Shown here piece after piece: positions 51,396 through 60,826 of a DNA stretch of 64,000 nucleotides. Both the position numbers and the translations under genes were made by a program. Below the pieces are notes generated by a model that made no database searches, had not been told where the DNA came from, and was given only the letters and a program-made list of their open reading frames with translations. The stretch is from Polyangia bacterium (GTDB lineage Bacteria; Myxococcota_A; Polyangia; Nannocystales; Nannocystaceae). The stretch spans positions 1-64,000 of the forward strand of contig JAUIKS010000013.1 in assembly GCA_030430565.1 (NCBI GenBank), given 5' to 3'. How positions within the stretch are numbered: position 1 is the first letter of the stretch; every line of letters starts with the position of its first letter.

Positions 51396-52373
51396 TTATG
51401 GCGCGACGCAGACGCCAACGTCTTCCGGCGCGAAGCCGTCCGCGATCTGCCCTAGCGGAACGCAGGACACGCCCTCATTGGCGCCCCAGCAGTCGCTGGA
51501 GTCGCCGTTGGGGTCGCAGAACTCCGCGCAGCAGGACTCGCCCTCGCAGGCGGGCGCGTGCATACCTGGCGCACAGAACATCCCGCCTGGACACTCCTTG
51601 TGCAGCTCGCAGGGCTTGCCGACGCCTTGCCCGTTGGAGGCGTCCCAGTCGCAGCCGAAGCCGTCGCCGTCGCCGTTCGGGTAGCAGCCCTGGTCGTCCT
51701 TACAGTCCTGCTCCATCGGGTCGCAGTCGGTGAGGCACACCGCGAGCACGCCATCATTGGCCCAGTGACACTGCGCGAGCGGGTCGCTGCACTTAAATGG
51801 GTAGTTCTCGCCGTAGCAGAACTCGACGCAGACGCCCTCCTGCGTCTCGGGGTCCACGTCGTAGCACATGCCGTTGCCGTCGCAGTTGTCGAGCCCGCTG
51901 GTGGGCCCGTCCAGGGTCATACACGGCTTCCCTGGAGGAACAGGGTCGGCGGGGATCGGGACGCACTTGGTGCCGTCCCAGAACGGGCCGCCGTCGCTCG
52001 CGTACGGTGTGCACTTCTCGCCCTCATCACAGTCCTGGGCGACGATGTCGCACTCTTGCATCGCGGGCTCAGTCCCCGAGCTGCAGTCGTCGTCGACGCA
52101 GTCGGCGGAGTCGGTTTCCGTCGCCGGGTCCGGGCTCGTCGCTCCTTGACCGGTGGTCCCGCCACCCGACGAACCAGGGGGCCCGGCCGACGTTGAGGTC
52201 CCGGTGCCCCCGTTGGAGTCCGCAGTTGAATTGTCGATGTAGCTGCCGGTCGACTCCTCGGCGTCGCTGGTCAACGACGAGTCATCGGGCACGCTGGAGC
52301 AGGCCACCATCAGCAACGCAAAAAGACCCGCAGCGCGGGCGTTTCTTACGTTCTGAATTAGGCCAAGTTGCAT
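51396..52373 (-). CDS. Stalked Cys-rich lipoprotein
   Basis: This 325-aa protein has a lipoprotein signal (LLMVAC, Cys about residue 25), an acidic Ser/Thr/Gly stalk (26-95) and about 24 Cys in the last 230 residues. Typical blocks are CDEGEKCTPYASDGG, LDNCDGNGMCYDVD, EGVCVEFCYG, CDPMEQDCKDDQGCYPNGDG and CAPGMHAPACEGESCC. It resembles secreted Cys-rich proteins of Nannocystaceae whose function is not known. It is 135 bp upstream of the 50607-51260 gene and points the same way. Confidence 0.78.
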   Translation of the reverse strand: MQLGLIQNVRNARAAGLFALLMVACSSVPDDSSLTSDAEESTGSYIDNSTADSNGGTGTSTSAGPPGSSGGGTTGQGATSPDPATETDSADCVDDDCSSGTEPAMQECDIVAQDCDEGEKCTPYASDGGPFWDGTKCVPIPADPVPPGKPCMTLDGPTSGLDNCDGNGMCYDVDPETQEGVCVEFCYGENYPFKCSDPLAQCHWANDGVLAVCLTDCDPMEQDCKDDQGCYPNGDGDGFGCDWDASNGQGVGKPCELHKECPGGMFCAPGMHAPACEGESCCAEFCDPNGDSSDCWGANEGVSCVPLGQIADGFAPEDVGVCVAP

Positions 52374-52550
52374 TTAAAAATCGTAGCATGGGTTTCCCGC
52401 GCGGGTCGCAAACCCGGCGATCTGCGGCGAGCTACACCCAGCCACGGGGCCGATCTGCGGCAGTTAAACCTCTTCAAATGCAGGTTTGGGCGCAAGTCGG
52501 CGTGTGGTTCGGGGTAGCAGTTCGTGCGTCGGTCCGCGGATCCGCAATAA

Positions 52551-52580
52551 AAAAGAGCCGGGCATTCGCCCGGCTCTTTT
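52551..52580 (-). terminator. Rho-independent terminator after the Bax-inhibitor-1 gene
   Basis: AAAAGAGCCGGGC pairs perfectly with GCCCGGCTCTTTT around a 4-nt loop. On the minus strand the stem ends in a run of six T, 19 bp after the stop codon. It could also act on the plus strand, which has four T. Confidence 0.88.
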
Positions 52581-52598
52581 GTGGCTACTACATACCCG

Positions 52599-53330
52599 CT
52601 AGTCGCGCGACATGAACAGCTGGATGATGTACCAGAACAGCAGCGCGACCGCGGAGAACAGCGCGAGCGCAGCGGCGACGTGCTGGTCCGTGCGGTAGTG
52701 ATGCAGCACGTTCGACGTGTAGTAGAGGATGTAGCAGGCCGCGAGCACGACCATGGCCACGGTGAAGATGATGCCGAGGCCGAAGCCGAAGATCATGCTG
52801 CCGAAGATCAGGCCGAGCGCGCCGAGGCTGGCGATCGCCAAGACGCCGCGCATCCACGAGAAGTCTCGCTTTGTGAACAGCACGAAGCCTGTCAGGGCCG
52901 CGAAGATCGCCAGGGTCGAGATACCCGCCGGGACGATGATGGCGTCACCGGTCTCCATGGCGAAGGCCTGGGCGATGAACAGCAGCGGCACGAAGATGAA
53001 GGCCTCGAGGACGACGTAGAGGCCGAGACCGAAGTACTGCATGGTCGGCGACGCGTCGGACTGGGCCCAGCGCTCGGCGATCCAGCCGATGCCCATGAAC
53101 AGGATGAGCACGAGCCACCAGTTGCCGAGCATGGCGAGCCCGAGCTTGACGATCGCCGGGGTGTTGAGAAAGATTGCCTCTAGGCCGACAAACGCCGCGA
53201 TCGCGCCCGCGAGGTGAAGGTACGTGCGCTCGATGAATTTCGCGCGCTCCTCGACTGGCGCCTCTGCCGCTGTATAGGCCATCCCGTGGACGCCGCCACC
53301 CATCTGTTGGTGAACTTCGTGGTTGTGCAC
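52599..53330 (-). CDS. Bax inhibitor-1 family (YccA/YbhL-like) membrane protein
   Basis: This 243-aa protein has seven hydrophobic segments, with blocks typical of the BI-1 family: AEAPVEERAKFIERTYLHLA, GIGWIAERWAQSD, ALTGFVLFTKRDFSWMRGVL, IFGFGLGIIFTVAM and YYTSNVLHHYRTDQHVAAAL. Bacterial members include YccA, an FtsH modulator, and proton-sensitive Ca2+-leak channels. GTG at 53330 has an AAGGAG ribosome binding site 7 nt upstream. ftsH is in the window but 41 kb away. It has its own terminator at 52551 and is divergent from an ABC transporter. Confidence 0.92.
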   Translation of the reverse strand: MHNHEVHQQMGGGVHGMAYTAAEAPVEERAKFIERTYLHLAGAIAAFVGLEAIFLNTPAIVKLGLAMLGNWWLVLILFMGIGWIAERWAQSDASPTMQYFGLGLYVVLEAFIFVPLLFIAQAFAMETGDAIIVPAGISTLAIFAALTGFVLFTKRDFSWMRGVLAIASLGALGLIFGSMIFGFGLGIIFTVAMVVLAACYILYYTSNVLHHYRTDQHVAAALALFSAVALLFWYIIQLFMSRD

Positions 53331-53540
53331 GACCGTCTCCTTGTAAGTCTTGTGGTGGCAGCGCCAGATCGCGCGTGCCGAGCTGTGCATCCAGTTTGAT
53401 GCTGGACTGCGGCTCAGATTAACGCTCGGGACGGGTAGGGGCAAGGGGGTTGTGGTCGCTCACACGCGCAGGTTTTGGCGTTTGACGGGCGGATAACCGG
53501 ACAGGCGACTTTCGCAAACGGGCGCAGTAGTCTGCCGACC

Positions 53541-54551
53541 GTGGCGGAACCGGCCGTGCACGTCCAGGGCCTCGGGAAGCAGTTCTCGGTCGCAGAGCGC
53601 GGCGCGGGGCTCGGCGCGGCGCTGCGCGCGTTGGTCCGTCGGCGTGTGCGCGTTGTCGAGGCGGTGCGCGAACTCTCGTTTGCGCTCGCCCCGGGGGAGC
53701 GCGTCGGCCTGCTCGGTCCCAACGGCGCGGGGAAGACGACCACGCTCAAGATCCTCGCCGGCCTCCTCTACCCCACGCGGGGCGAGGTGCGGGTCGCCGG
53801 CTTTCAGCCGCATTTGCGCCAGCACGAGTTCCTGCGCTCGATCAGCTTGGTGATGGGGCAAAAACGCCAGCTCAGCTGGGATCTCCCGGCCGTCGACACC
53901 TTTGAGCTCAATCGCGTCATCTACGACATCGACGCCCAGGTCTACCGGCGGCGTCTGGCGAGCTTCGTCGAGCGCTTGGCGCTCGCCTCGATCATGTACA
54001 AGCCGGTGCGTCAGCTCAGCCTGGGCGAGCGCATGAAGTGTGAGCTGGTGGCGTCGCTGCTCCACGAGCCGTCGATCCTGTTCCTCGACGAGCCCACGCT
54101 GGGCATGGATGTCTCCATGCAGCTGGCGATCCGCGGCTTCGTCCGCGCGTACAACGAGGAGCGCGGGGCGACCGTCGTGTTGACCAGCCACTACATGCAG
54201 GACGTGGCCGCGCTGTGTCCGCGCATCCTCGTGATCGGCGACGGGACGCTGCGCTTCGACGGCAGCATCGAAGAATTGACCCGGCAGACCCGGCCGCTGC
54301 GTCGCGTGAGCGTGCGCGCGGCCGCGATCCCCGATGAGGCCGTCTGCGCTGGCTGGGGGCGGGTGGTCGAGCGTGGTGACGCGCGCCTCGTCCTCGATGT
54401 GAAGCCCGAGCGGGTCCCCGAGGTCGTCGCCCAGCTCGTCGCGCTCCCCGAGAGCCGCGAGCTGCTCGTGCGCGAGGCGCCGCTCGAGGAGGTGATGCGC
54501 GATCTGTTCACGCGCGAGCGCGAGCGCGAGCTAGAGGACGCCGGCGCGTGA
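53541..54551 (+). CDS. ABC transporter ATP-binding protein (ABC-2 type export)
   Basis: This 336-aa ATPase has Walker A GPNGAGKTT, the signature LSLGERMKCELVASLL, and Walker B ILFLDEPTLGMD, then TSHYMQDVAALC with the switch His. A tail of about 80 residues follows (RRVSVRAAAIPDEAVC), as in drug or lipid exporters linked to DUF990 permeases. It is the first of three coupled genes; its last codons overlap the first permease by 4 nt. The N-terminus has an Arg-rich insert. TTGACG at 53492-53497 could be a -35 but no -10 is clear. Substrate unknown. Confidence 0.92.
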   Translation: MAEPAVHVQGLGKQFSVAERGAGLGAALRALVRRRVRVVEAVRELSFALAPGERVGLLGPNGAGKTTTLKILAGLLYPTRGEVRVAGFQPHLRQHEFLRSISLVMGQKRQLSWDLPAVDTFELNRVIYDIDAQVYRRRLASFVERLALASIMYKPVRQLSLGERMKCELVASLLHEPSILFLDEPTLGMDVSMQLAIRGFVRAYNEERGATVVLTSHYMQDVAALCPRILVIGDGTLRFDGSIEELTRQTRPLRRVSVRAAAIPDEAVCAGWGRVVERGDARLVLDVKPERVPEVVAQLVALPESRELLVREAPLEEVMRDLFTRERERELEDAGA

Positions 54552-55360
54552 GCGGGCGGGGCGCTGGCTACTGGATTCGCGCGCTCGCGGCCATCTGGCG
54601 GCTCGGGGTCGCCGAGGCCACCGCCTACCGCGTGGCGCTCTTCGTCTGGGTGTTGACCAGCACCTTTCCGCTGATCTCGCTCGCGCTCTGGGCCGGGATC
54701 GCGCGCGCGGCCCCGGTCGGTGATTTCACGCAGCGCGACTTCGTCGCCTACTTCGTCGGCGCGTTCCTCGTCCGGCAGCTGACCGCGAGCTGGGTCGTCT
54801 GGGATCTCGAGCGCCAGATCTCGACGGGGGAGCTCAACACCCTGCTGCTGCGCCCGGTGCACCCGCTGCTGCACCACCTCATGACCAACCTCGCGGCGCT
54901 GCCGCTGCGGACCGCGCTCGCGGCCCCGATCGGCGTGTTGGTCTTGGTGCTCGCCGGCGGCGCGGTGTTTGACGCCTCGTTCGCCGAGCTCGCGGCCGTG
55001 CCGGTCGCGCTGATCGGCGCGTGGCTGATCAACTTCTGCGTGCAGGTCATGATCGGCTCGCTCGCGTTTTGGATCGTCAGCTCGAGCGCGCTCTACGAGG
55101 TCTGGGTGACCTGCTACGTGGTCCTCTCGGGCTACGCCGTCCCGACGAGCCTGCTGCCGGCGGGCTTGACCACGGTCGTGCGCTTATTGCCGTTTCACGC
55201 TGGGCTCGGCTTCCCGGTCGAGCTGCTGATGGGGCGGCTCTCGCCGCGCGAGCTGCTGATCGGCTTCGTCGTGCAGTGGAGCTGGGTGCTCGCGTTGATG
55301 CTCGGCGCGCGCGTGACCTGGCGGCGGGGCGTTCGCGTCTACGGGGCGGTCGGCGCGTGA
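54548..55360 (+). CDS. ABC-2 type permease, first subunit (DUF990-like)
   Basis: This 270-aa protein has six hydrophobic segments and the pattern of the ABC2_membrane_6/DUF990 family: AYRVALFVWVLTSTFPLISL, FVAYFVGAFLVRQLT, WDLERQISTGELNTLLLRPV and PFHAGLGFPVELLMGRLSP. It pairs with the second permease and the ATPase to form an exporter. GTG at 54548 overlaps the ATPase stop (GTGA); its own stop overlaps the next GTG in the same way. Confidence 0.88.
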   Translation: MSGRGAGYWIRALAAIWRLGVAEATAYRVALFVWVLTSTFPLISLALWAGIARAAPVGDFTQRDFVAYFVGAFLVRQLTASWVVWDLERQISTGELNTLLLRPVHPLLHHLMTNLAALPLRTALAAPIGVLVLVLAGGAVFDASFAELAAVPVALIGAWLINFCVQVMIGSLAFWIVSSSALYEVWVTCYVVLSGYAVPTSLLPAGLTTVVRLLPFHAGLGFPVELLMGRLSPRELLIGFVVQWSWVLALMLGARVTWRRGVRVYGAVGA

Positions 55361-56196
55361 ACATGTCTGAACGTGCAGCTCGAGCTCGCGATCGCGCGCG
55401 CGCGCCGGTTCGGCGCGCGCTCCGGCTCATCGGCGCCCAGCTGCGCCTGAGCACGCTCGCGGCCCTGCAGTACCGGGTCGGCTTCTGGAGCGAGGGGGTG
55501 CTCGCGGTGTTCTGGAGCCTGGTCGGCCTCGTTCCGCTGTGGGTCGCGATCGATCACCGCGGCGAGGTCGTCGGCTGGGGCCCGTGGGAGCTGATGGTGC
55601 TGGCCGGCTGCTTCGCGGCGCTCTCGGGGCTGTTCGGCGCGTTCCTGCAGCCCGCGCTGATCGAGAGCATGAACCACATCCGACGCGGCACGCTCGACCA
55701 CGTGCTCTTGCGCCCCGCCGACGGCCTGCTGCTGTGCCTCGTCGCCGCGTTCAGCCCGTGGCGTCTCGTCGAGCTGTTGTTCGGCGTAGCGCTCATCATC
55801 GTCAGCCTGGCGCGGCTCGGCGTCGTCCCGGACGCGGCCGCGCTGCTGACGGCCGCGGGCATGGGCCTCGCCAGCCTGGCGTGCCTCTACGGCCTCGGGA
55901 TTTTGACGTTGTGCCTGAGCTTTCGCGCCATGCAGCTGCAGAACCTGACCTACCTGTTCGAGTCGCTGCTCGACTTCTCGCGCTGGCCGATCGGCGTGTT
56001 CCAGGGCGCTTTAAAGGCGCTGTTCACCTTCGTGATCCCGCTCGCGGTGATGACGACGTACCCGGCGGCCGCGCTCACCGGGCGCGCGGGAGGGTCGACG
56101 CTTTTGGGCGCGGCGCTGACGGGCGCGGCGCTGCTGATCGTCGCGCGCGTGACCTGGACGCTCTCGCTTCGCCAGTACACCTCGGCCTCGAGTTGA
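55357..56196 (+). CDS. ABC-2 type permease, second subunit
   Basis: This 279-aa protein has about six membrane segments, an Arg-rich cytoplasmic start and the conserved block SMNHIRRGTLDHVLLRPADG, the same coupling motif as in the first permease (GELNTLLLRPV). It also has GVFQGALKALFTFVIPLAV near the end. GTG at 55357 overlaps the previous stop; ATG at 55363 is also possible. Two related permeases plus one ATPase make a heterodimeric transporter. Confidence 0.87.
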   Translation: MNMSERAARARDRARAPVRRALRLIGAQLRLSTLAALQYRVGFWSEGVLAVFWSLVGLVPLWVAIDHRGEVVGWGPWELMVLAGCFAALSGLFGAFLQPALIESMNHIRRGTLDHVLLRPADGLLLCLVAAFSPWRLVELLFGVALIIVSLARLGVVPDAAALLTAAGMGLASLACLYGLGILTLCLSFRAMQLQNLTYLFESLLDFSRWPIGVFQGALKALFTFVIPLAVMTTYPAAALTGRAGGSTLLGAALTGAALLIVARVTWTLSLRQYTSASS

Positions 56197-56258
56197 GCGG
56201 TTCCGCGCGCGTGTTCACGCGCACCGATCGCGGCGAGCAGCGGGTACAATTTATCGAT

Positions 56259-57161
56259 ATGGCATGGACTGACTGGGGGCAGGGTCTCGTGTGCGTCGCG
56301 TTGATGGCCGCCGCGTCGAGTTCGGCGTGCGGCGAGGTCGTGGAGGGCTCTGGCGGGTCGAGCGAGAACAGCGGCACGAACGAGTCGAATTCCGAGGGCG
56401 AGAGCGCGCCCAGCACCAGCCCCGACCCGACCACGGCCGGCCCCGCGACGGCCGGGACCCAGGGGATGACGGCGGGCACGACGACCCAGACCTCGGTGAC
56501 CACGGCGGTCACGACCGAGACGACGAACGCCAGCGCGACGACCATGGCCGTCACGGTCACCGACGGCGAGACGACCGCGTCGACGATCGACCCCTCGACG
56601 ACGACCAACGAGCCGACGACGGAGGATCCGACGACCGAGGACCCGTCGACGAGCAGCTCGGGCGGCGGGATGACGACGGAGCCCGACACGACCGGGACGA
56701 CGGGCGAGCCGTTCATGTGCGGGGACAACCCAGTGCCGCCGGACGCGGCGTGCCCGGAGGTCTGCAGCGGCGGCTGCAAGATGGGGGGCACCGAGTGCGA
56801 GATCGAGTGCATCGGCGACATCGCGTGCAAGGACATGACGATCAATTGCCCGCCTGGCTTTAAGTGCAAGGTGGTCTGCGACGGCGTGGCCGCGTGCGAC
56901 GCCGCGACGATCCAGTGCCCCGAGCTCTACGAGTGCAGCACAACCTGCAAGCAGACCGACGGCTGCAAGGCGGCGAAGATCAACTGCAGCTCCGGCCTGT
57001 GCGATCTCGACTGTCAGGCCGGCACGGCCGTGTGCGACGATCTGATCTTCAACTGCGGAACCAACGACAGCACCGGGCAGTGCGACAACCCGCCCGGCGC
57101 CATCACGCAGAACGAGAACGCGGACTCGACGTGCGCGTGCTCGCTCGGCAACTGCGTGTGA
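56259..57161 (+). CDS. Thr-rich stalked lipoprotein with Cys-rich repeats
   Basis: This 300-aa protein has a signal sequence with lipobox SSSAC (Cys about residue 24) and a long Thr-rich stalk (about 30-155). Its C-terminal domain has about 25 Cys in short repeats: CSGGCKMGGTECEIECIGDI, CKDMTINCPPGFKCKVVCDG, CDAATIQCPELYECSTTCKQ, CKAAKINCSSGLCDLDCQAG. The repeat unit is about 25 residues with four Cys and a hydrophobic beta step (TINC, TIQC), which suggests a small beta-solenoid. It ends 3 bp from the convergent M13 peptidase stop. Function unknown. Confidence 0.82.
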   Translation: MAWTDWGQGLVCVALMAAASSSACGEVVEGSGGSSENSGTNESNSEGESAPSTSPDPTTAGPATAGTQGMTAGTTTQTSVTTAVTTETTNASATTMAVTVTDGETTASTIDPSTTTNEPTTEDPTTEDPSTSSSGGGMTTEPDTTGTTGEPFMCGDNPVPPDAACPEVCSGGCKMGGTECEIECIGDIACKDMTINCPPGFKCKVVCDGVAACDAATIQCPELYECSTTCKQTDGCKAAKINCSSGLCDLDCQAGTAVCDDLIFNCGTNDSTGQCDNPPGAITQNENADSTCACSLGNCV

Positions 57162-57164
57162 GCG

Positions 57165-59318
57165 CTACCAGACCTCGCAGACGTCCTTGGGGTGCATCGG
57201 CGTCCCCTCGTCGCAGCTGAACGTCGCCCAGAAGCCGGGGAAGTGGCCCAGCGGGACGTTCACGCGCTGCTTGGGCGGCGAGTGGGTGTCGGTCATGGCG
57301 CGCATGCGCGTCATCTCGTCGGTCTGGTGGGTGCACCAGCCCTGCGCGAACGCGACGAAGAACAGCTGGTCGTTGGTCAGCCCGTCGACGTGCGCGTCCT
57401 TGTCGCCGCCGTTGGCCGTCGCCCAGTCCTTGTAGGCGCGATGGGCCTCTTTGATGCCGCCGAAGTCCGCGATGTTCTCGCCGAGCGTCAGCTTGCCGTT
57501 GAGCTTGACCCCTGGGAGCACCTCGATCTCGCTGTAAAGGTCGTCGACGCACTGGGCCTGGACGTCGAATTTCTTCGAAGCCTCCTCGGACCACCACTCG
57601 TGCAGCACGCCCTTGCCGTCGAACTTGCGGCCCTGGTCGTCGAAGCCGTGGGTCAGCTCGTGGCCCATGACCATGCCGATGGCGCCGAAGTTCATGGCCA
57701 TGGGGAAGTCGCGGCTGAAGTAGGGCGGCTGCAGGATGCCGGCCGGGAACACCATCTCGTTCATGCTCGAGCTGTAGTAGGCGTTGACCATCGCGGCCGG
57801 CATGTGCCACTCGTCGCGGTCGACCTGCCCGCCGATGCGGTCGGCCTCGAACGCGATCTGGAACTCGCTGATGGCGGCGACGTTGCCGAGGTGGTCGCCG
57901 ACCTTCGGCTGCAGCTTGGAGTAGTCACGCCACTTGTCGGGGTAGCCGATCTTGTTGGCGACCGCCTTGGCCTTCTCGACCGCGCGCGCGCGCGTGTCGT
58001 CGTCCATCCACTTGAGGCCCGGGAGGTTGGCCTCGAAGGCTTTCTCGATGCCCTGGATCATCGTAAGCGCGACCTGCTTGGACTCGCCGGCGAACTTCTT
58101 CTCGACAAAATAGGGGCCGACCAGCTCGCGCACGCCGTAGTTGACGTAGTCGACGCAGCGCTCCCATCGCGGCGGGAGCTGCTCGGCGCCCTGCAGCACC
58201 TTGGCCAGCTCGAAGTCGGCCTCGACGATCTCTGTGCTGAGGTGCCCGGCGGTCGTGTTGATCAGGTGCCAGCGCAGGTAGTCCTGCAGCGTCTTCGCGT
58301 CTGTCTTCTCGAGCAGGCCGCCGAGGCCCTTGAAGAAGTCCGGCACGCTGACGACGACGTGGGGGCCGAACTTCGACTCGGGGTAGCCGAAGCCGGTGAA
58401 CCAGCGGTCCCACGGGAAGCTCGTGTCGAGCGCCTTGAGCCCGTCGACGCCGAGCTTGTTGTAGGTCTTGTTGGGGTCGCGCAGCTCGTGGCGCGGCACC
58501 GAGCGCTTGGCCAGCGCGGTCTCAAAGCCGACGACCGCGGCGGCGCTCTTGTTCGCGTCGGCCTCGCTGTCGCCGAGGAAGCGGAGCATCCGCGCGATGT
58601 GGGCCTGGTACTTGGCCAGCAGCGCGCGGCTCGTCTCGTCGTCCTTGAGGTACATGTCCCGGTCGGGCAGGCCGAGCCCGCCCTGCGAGAAGGTGGCGAC
58701 GTAGAGGTCGGGGTTTTTGTCGTCGGCGCCGACGTGGCCGCGCATCAGCGCGCGCCCGCCTCGGAAGATCCCTCGCTGCATCGCGCCCACGGTCTCGACG
58801 AAGTCGCCCGGGGTCGCGAGCCCGTTGATCTTGGCGAGGTGCGGCTCGAGCGGCTTGATCCCCTTCGCGTTGATGGCCTCCTCGTCCATGCACGAGGCGT
58901 AGAGGATCCCGAGCTTGCGGCTCTTGTCGTCCGCGGTCGCGTCTCGCCCGGCGGCCTCCAGCACCTCGCGCAGCACCGCCTTGTTCTCGTCGGCGACCAC
59001 GCCGAAGCCACGGCCGTAGCGCGGCTTGTCAGGCGGGCGCTTGGTGTTGGCGAGCCACCCGCCGCAGGCGTACTGGTAGAAGTCCTGGCAGGGGTCGGCG
59101 GCCGGGTCCATCGTCTGCTTGACGGTCGCGGCGATCGACTCGGCCGAGAGCCGGTTCGCGTCGTCGGCCTGCTTCACGGGCTCGGCCTTCGTCTCCGGCT
59201 TGGCCGGCTTCTCGGCCGACTTCGGCTTCGGCGGGGCGCCGCTCTCCGTGCAGGCGAGGAACGGGACGGTCAGCAAAACGGCGGTGACCAGCGGCGCGCG
59301 AGCGACACGATGTGACAT
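57165..59318 (-). CDS. M13 family (neprilysin-like) metallopeptidase lipoprotein
   Basis: This 717-aa protein has a lipoprotein signal (VPFLAC, Cys about residue 23), a Lys/Ala/Glu linker, and then DPCQDFYQYACGGWLANTK, the usual M13 start. The zinc site is GHELTHGFDDQG with the downstream Glu in GENIADFGG, the substrate-binding NAYY motif is present, and it ends with the family CxxW (CEVW). M13 enzymes cleave small peptides, and bacterial copies are often periplasmic or surface peptidases. ATG at 59318 gives an intact signal; an in-frame extension upstream lacks one. Confidence 0.95.
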   Translation of the reverse strand: MSHRVARAPLVTAVLLTVPFLACTESGAPPKPKSAEKPAKPETKAEPVKQADDANRLSAESIAATVKQTMDPAADPCQDFYQYACGGWLANTKRPPDKPRYGRGFGVVADENKAVLREVLEAAGRDATADDKSRKLGILYASCMDEEAINAKGIKPLEPHLAKINGLATPGDFVETVGAMQRGIFRGGRALMRGHVGADDKNPDLYVATFSQGGLGLPDRDMYLKDDETSRALLAKYQAHIARMLRFLGDSEADANKSAAAVVGFETALAKRSVPRHELRDPNKTYNKLGVDGLKALDTSFPWDRWFTGFGYPESKFGPHVVVSVPDFFKGLGGLLEKTDAKTLQDYLRWHLINTTAGHLSTEIVEADFELAKVLQGAEQLPPRWERCVDYVNYGVRELVGPYFVEKKFAGESKQVALTMIQGIEKAFEANLPGLKWMDDDTRARAVEKAKAVANKIGYPDKWRDYSKLQPKVGDHLGNVAAISEFQIAFEADRIGGQVDRDEWHMPAAMVNAYYSSSMNEMVFPAGILQPPYFSRDFPMAMNFGAIGMVMGHELTHGFDDQGRKFDGKGVLHEWWSEEASKKFDVQAQCVDDLYSEIEVLPGVKLNGKLTLGENIADFGGIKEAHRAYKDWATANGGDKDAHVDGLTNDQLFFVAFAQGWCTHQTDEMTRMRAMTDTHSPPKQRVNVPLGHFPGFWATFSCDEGTPMHPKDVCEVW

Positions 59319-59487
59319 TGGATCACCATGCCATAGGTCCGTCAGCTGCGGGGTCGGCAGACATCTGTTGGCGAGCTGCCCCGTGGCGAGAAAGCCCACG
59401 GCGGCGACTCCGGCGACGTGAAACCTCGACGGTCGCGGTTGGCTTCGTTGGCGAAACCCGTCGTAGGCCGGGCACTCAGACACGCTC

Positions 59488-60816
59488 CTAGGAGACGCCG
59501 CGCTCCCAGTGGGTCGCCACCAAGCTGCTGATGATGGCCTGACCCCGGTGTCCCCAGATCGGGTGCTCGACCTGGGCGAGCGAATCGGCCAACCGGTTCG
59601 CGGCGCTCGCGGTCGTGATGCGCTCGGCCTCGGCGAGCTCGAGCGCCCGCTTGGTCACGTTGAAAACGGCGTTCGCCCACGCCCTGCCGAGGTGCTGCTG
59701 GATCGCCGGGTCGTCGGGCAGGCGCCCGTACTGCTCGTTGGCGCAGCTCACGATGCCCATGCGGTTGCACAGGAAGTCCGGCACGTAGACGATCCCGCGT
59801 GCGCGCAGCGCCTCCGCGTCGCGCTGCTCGTCGAGCAGCTGGTTGTTGGCCGCGCCGCAGATGATCGTGGTCTGAACCTTCGGAATCGTGTCGGGGTTCA
59901 GCACGCCGCCGAGGGCGTTGGGCGCGAGGATGTCGCAGGCCTCGCCGAGGATCGAGTGATCGCCGCGCTCGACGACGCGGACCTCGAGCCTGCCGCCGGC
60001 GTCGGCGTAGCGCGTTCGCACCCAGGTCGCGCGCTCGCTCGAGATCTCGCTGGCGACGATCCCGGCGACGCCAGCTGCCAGCAGGTCGCCGATCATCGCG
60101 GCCGCGACGTTGCCGGTGCCCTGCATGGCGACGCGCTTGCCCTCGAGGGTGCCGAGGCCGAGGTGGTCCAGCGCGCCCTCCATGGCCCGGACGACGCCGA
60201 GCGCGGTCGCCGGCGAGGGGTTGCCGGAGCCGCCGAGGCGCGGCGGGATACAGGTCGTGAAGCGCGTCGTCGCGAACACGCTCTCCATGTCCTCGGCGCG
60301 CGTACCCGCGTCCTCGGCCGTCACGTAGCAGCCGCCCAGCGAGGTCGTGAACCGGCCGTACTCCTGGTAGAGCCGCGCGCGGAACGTGGGGTCCCGCCAG
60401 CGGTCATCCGGTCCCCGCGCGATCAGGCCCTTGCCGCCGCCCCACCAGATCCCCGCGAGCGCGTTCTTCCGCGTCATGCCCTGGGCGAGCCGCAGGCCGT
60501 CGCGGACGAAGGTCTCGGTGGTTGGGTACGGCCAGTAGCGGAGCCCGCCCTGCGAATTGCCGCGGCGTGTGCTGTGGATGACGGCCGCCATCAGCACGCC
60601 GCAGTCCTGGCCGACCTCAAAAAACAGCCCCTCGTGGTCGTGGAAGTCGCGGCGCTCACGCTCGAGGAAGTCCGCCAGCGGCTGGAGCGAGGCGTGCGAC
60701 ACGAGCACGCGGCCGCGCTTCGGGTCGGTGACAGCGAAGGCGCGGCGGGTGCCGAGCTCGGAGACCAGGTGCTCCGCGAACGCTTCGGGGCTCGAGTCGA
60801 GTAGGGCGACGACCAT
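59488..60816 (-). CDS. Glu/Leu/Phe/Val dehydrogenase
   Basis: This 442-aa enzyme has the substrate motif GGLRYWPYPTTETFVRDG, the catalytic Lys segment WWGGGKGLIARGP, a Rossmann fold (GKRVAMQGTGNVAAAMIGDL) and the C-terminal PDFLCNRMGIVSCANEQYG block. It catalyses NAD(P)-dependent reversible oxidative deamination of an amino acid; Leu or another branched or aromatic substrate is likelier than Glu, but this cannot be decided from sequence alone. It starts 10 bp after the upstream lipoprotein gene and is probably in its operon. Confidence 0.92.
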   Translation of the reverse strand: MVVALLDSSPEAFAEHLVSELGTRRAFAVTDPKRGRVLVSHASLQPLADFLERERRDFHDHEGLFFEVGQDCGVLMAAVIHSTRRGNSQGGLRYWPYPTTETFVRDGLRLAQGMTRKNALAGIWWGGGKGLIARGPDDRWRDPTFRARLYQEYGRFTTSLGGCYVTAEDAGTRAEDMESVFATTRFTTCIPPRLGGSGNPSPATALGVVRAMEGALDHLGLGTLEGKRVAMQGTGNVAAAMIGDLLAAGVAGIVASEISSERATWVRTRYADAGGRLEVRVVERGDHSILGEACDILAPNALGGVLNPDTIPKVQTTIICGAANNQLLDEQRDAEALRARGIVYVPDFLCNRMGIVSCANEQYGRLPDDPAIQQHLGRAWANAVFNVTKRALELAEAERITTASAANRLADSLAQVEHPIWGHRGQAIISSLVATHWERGVS

Positions 60817-60826
60817 CGGCCGGACT

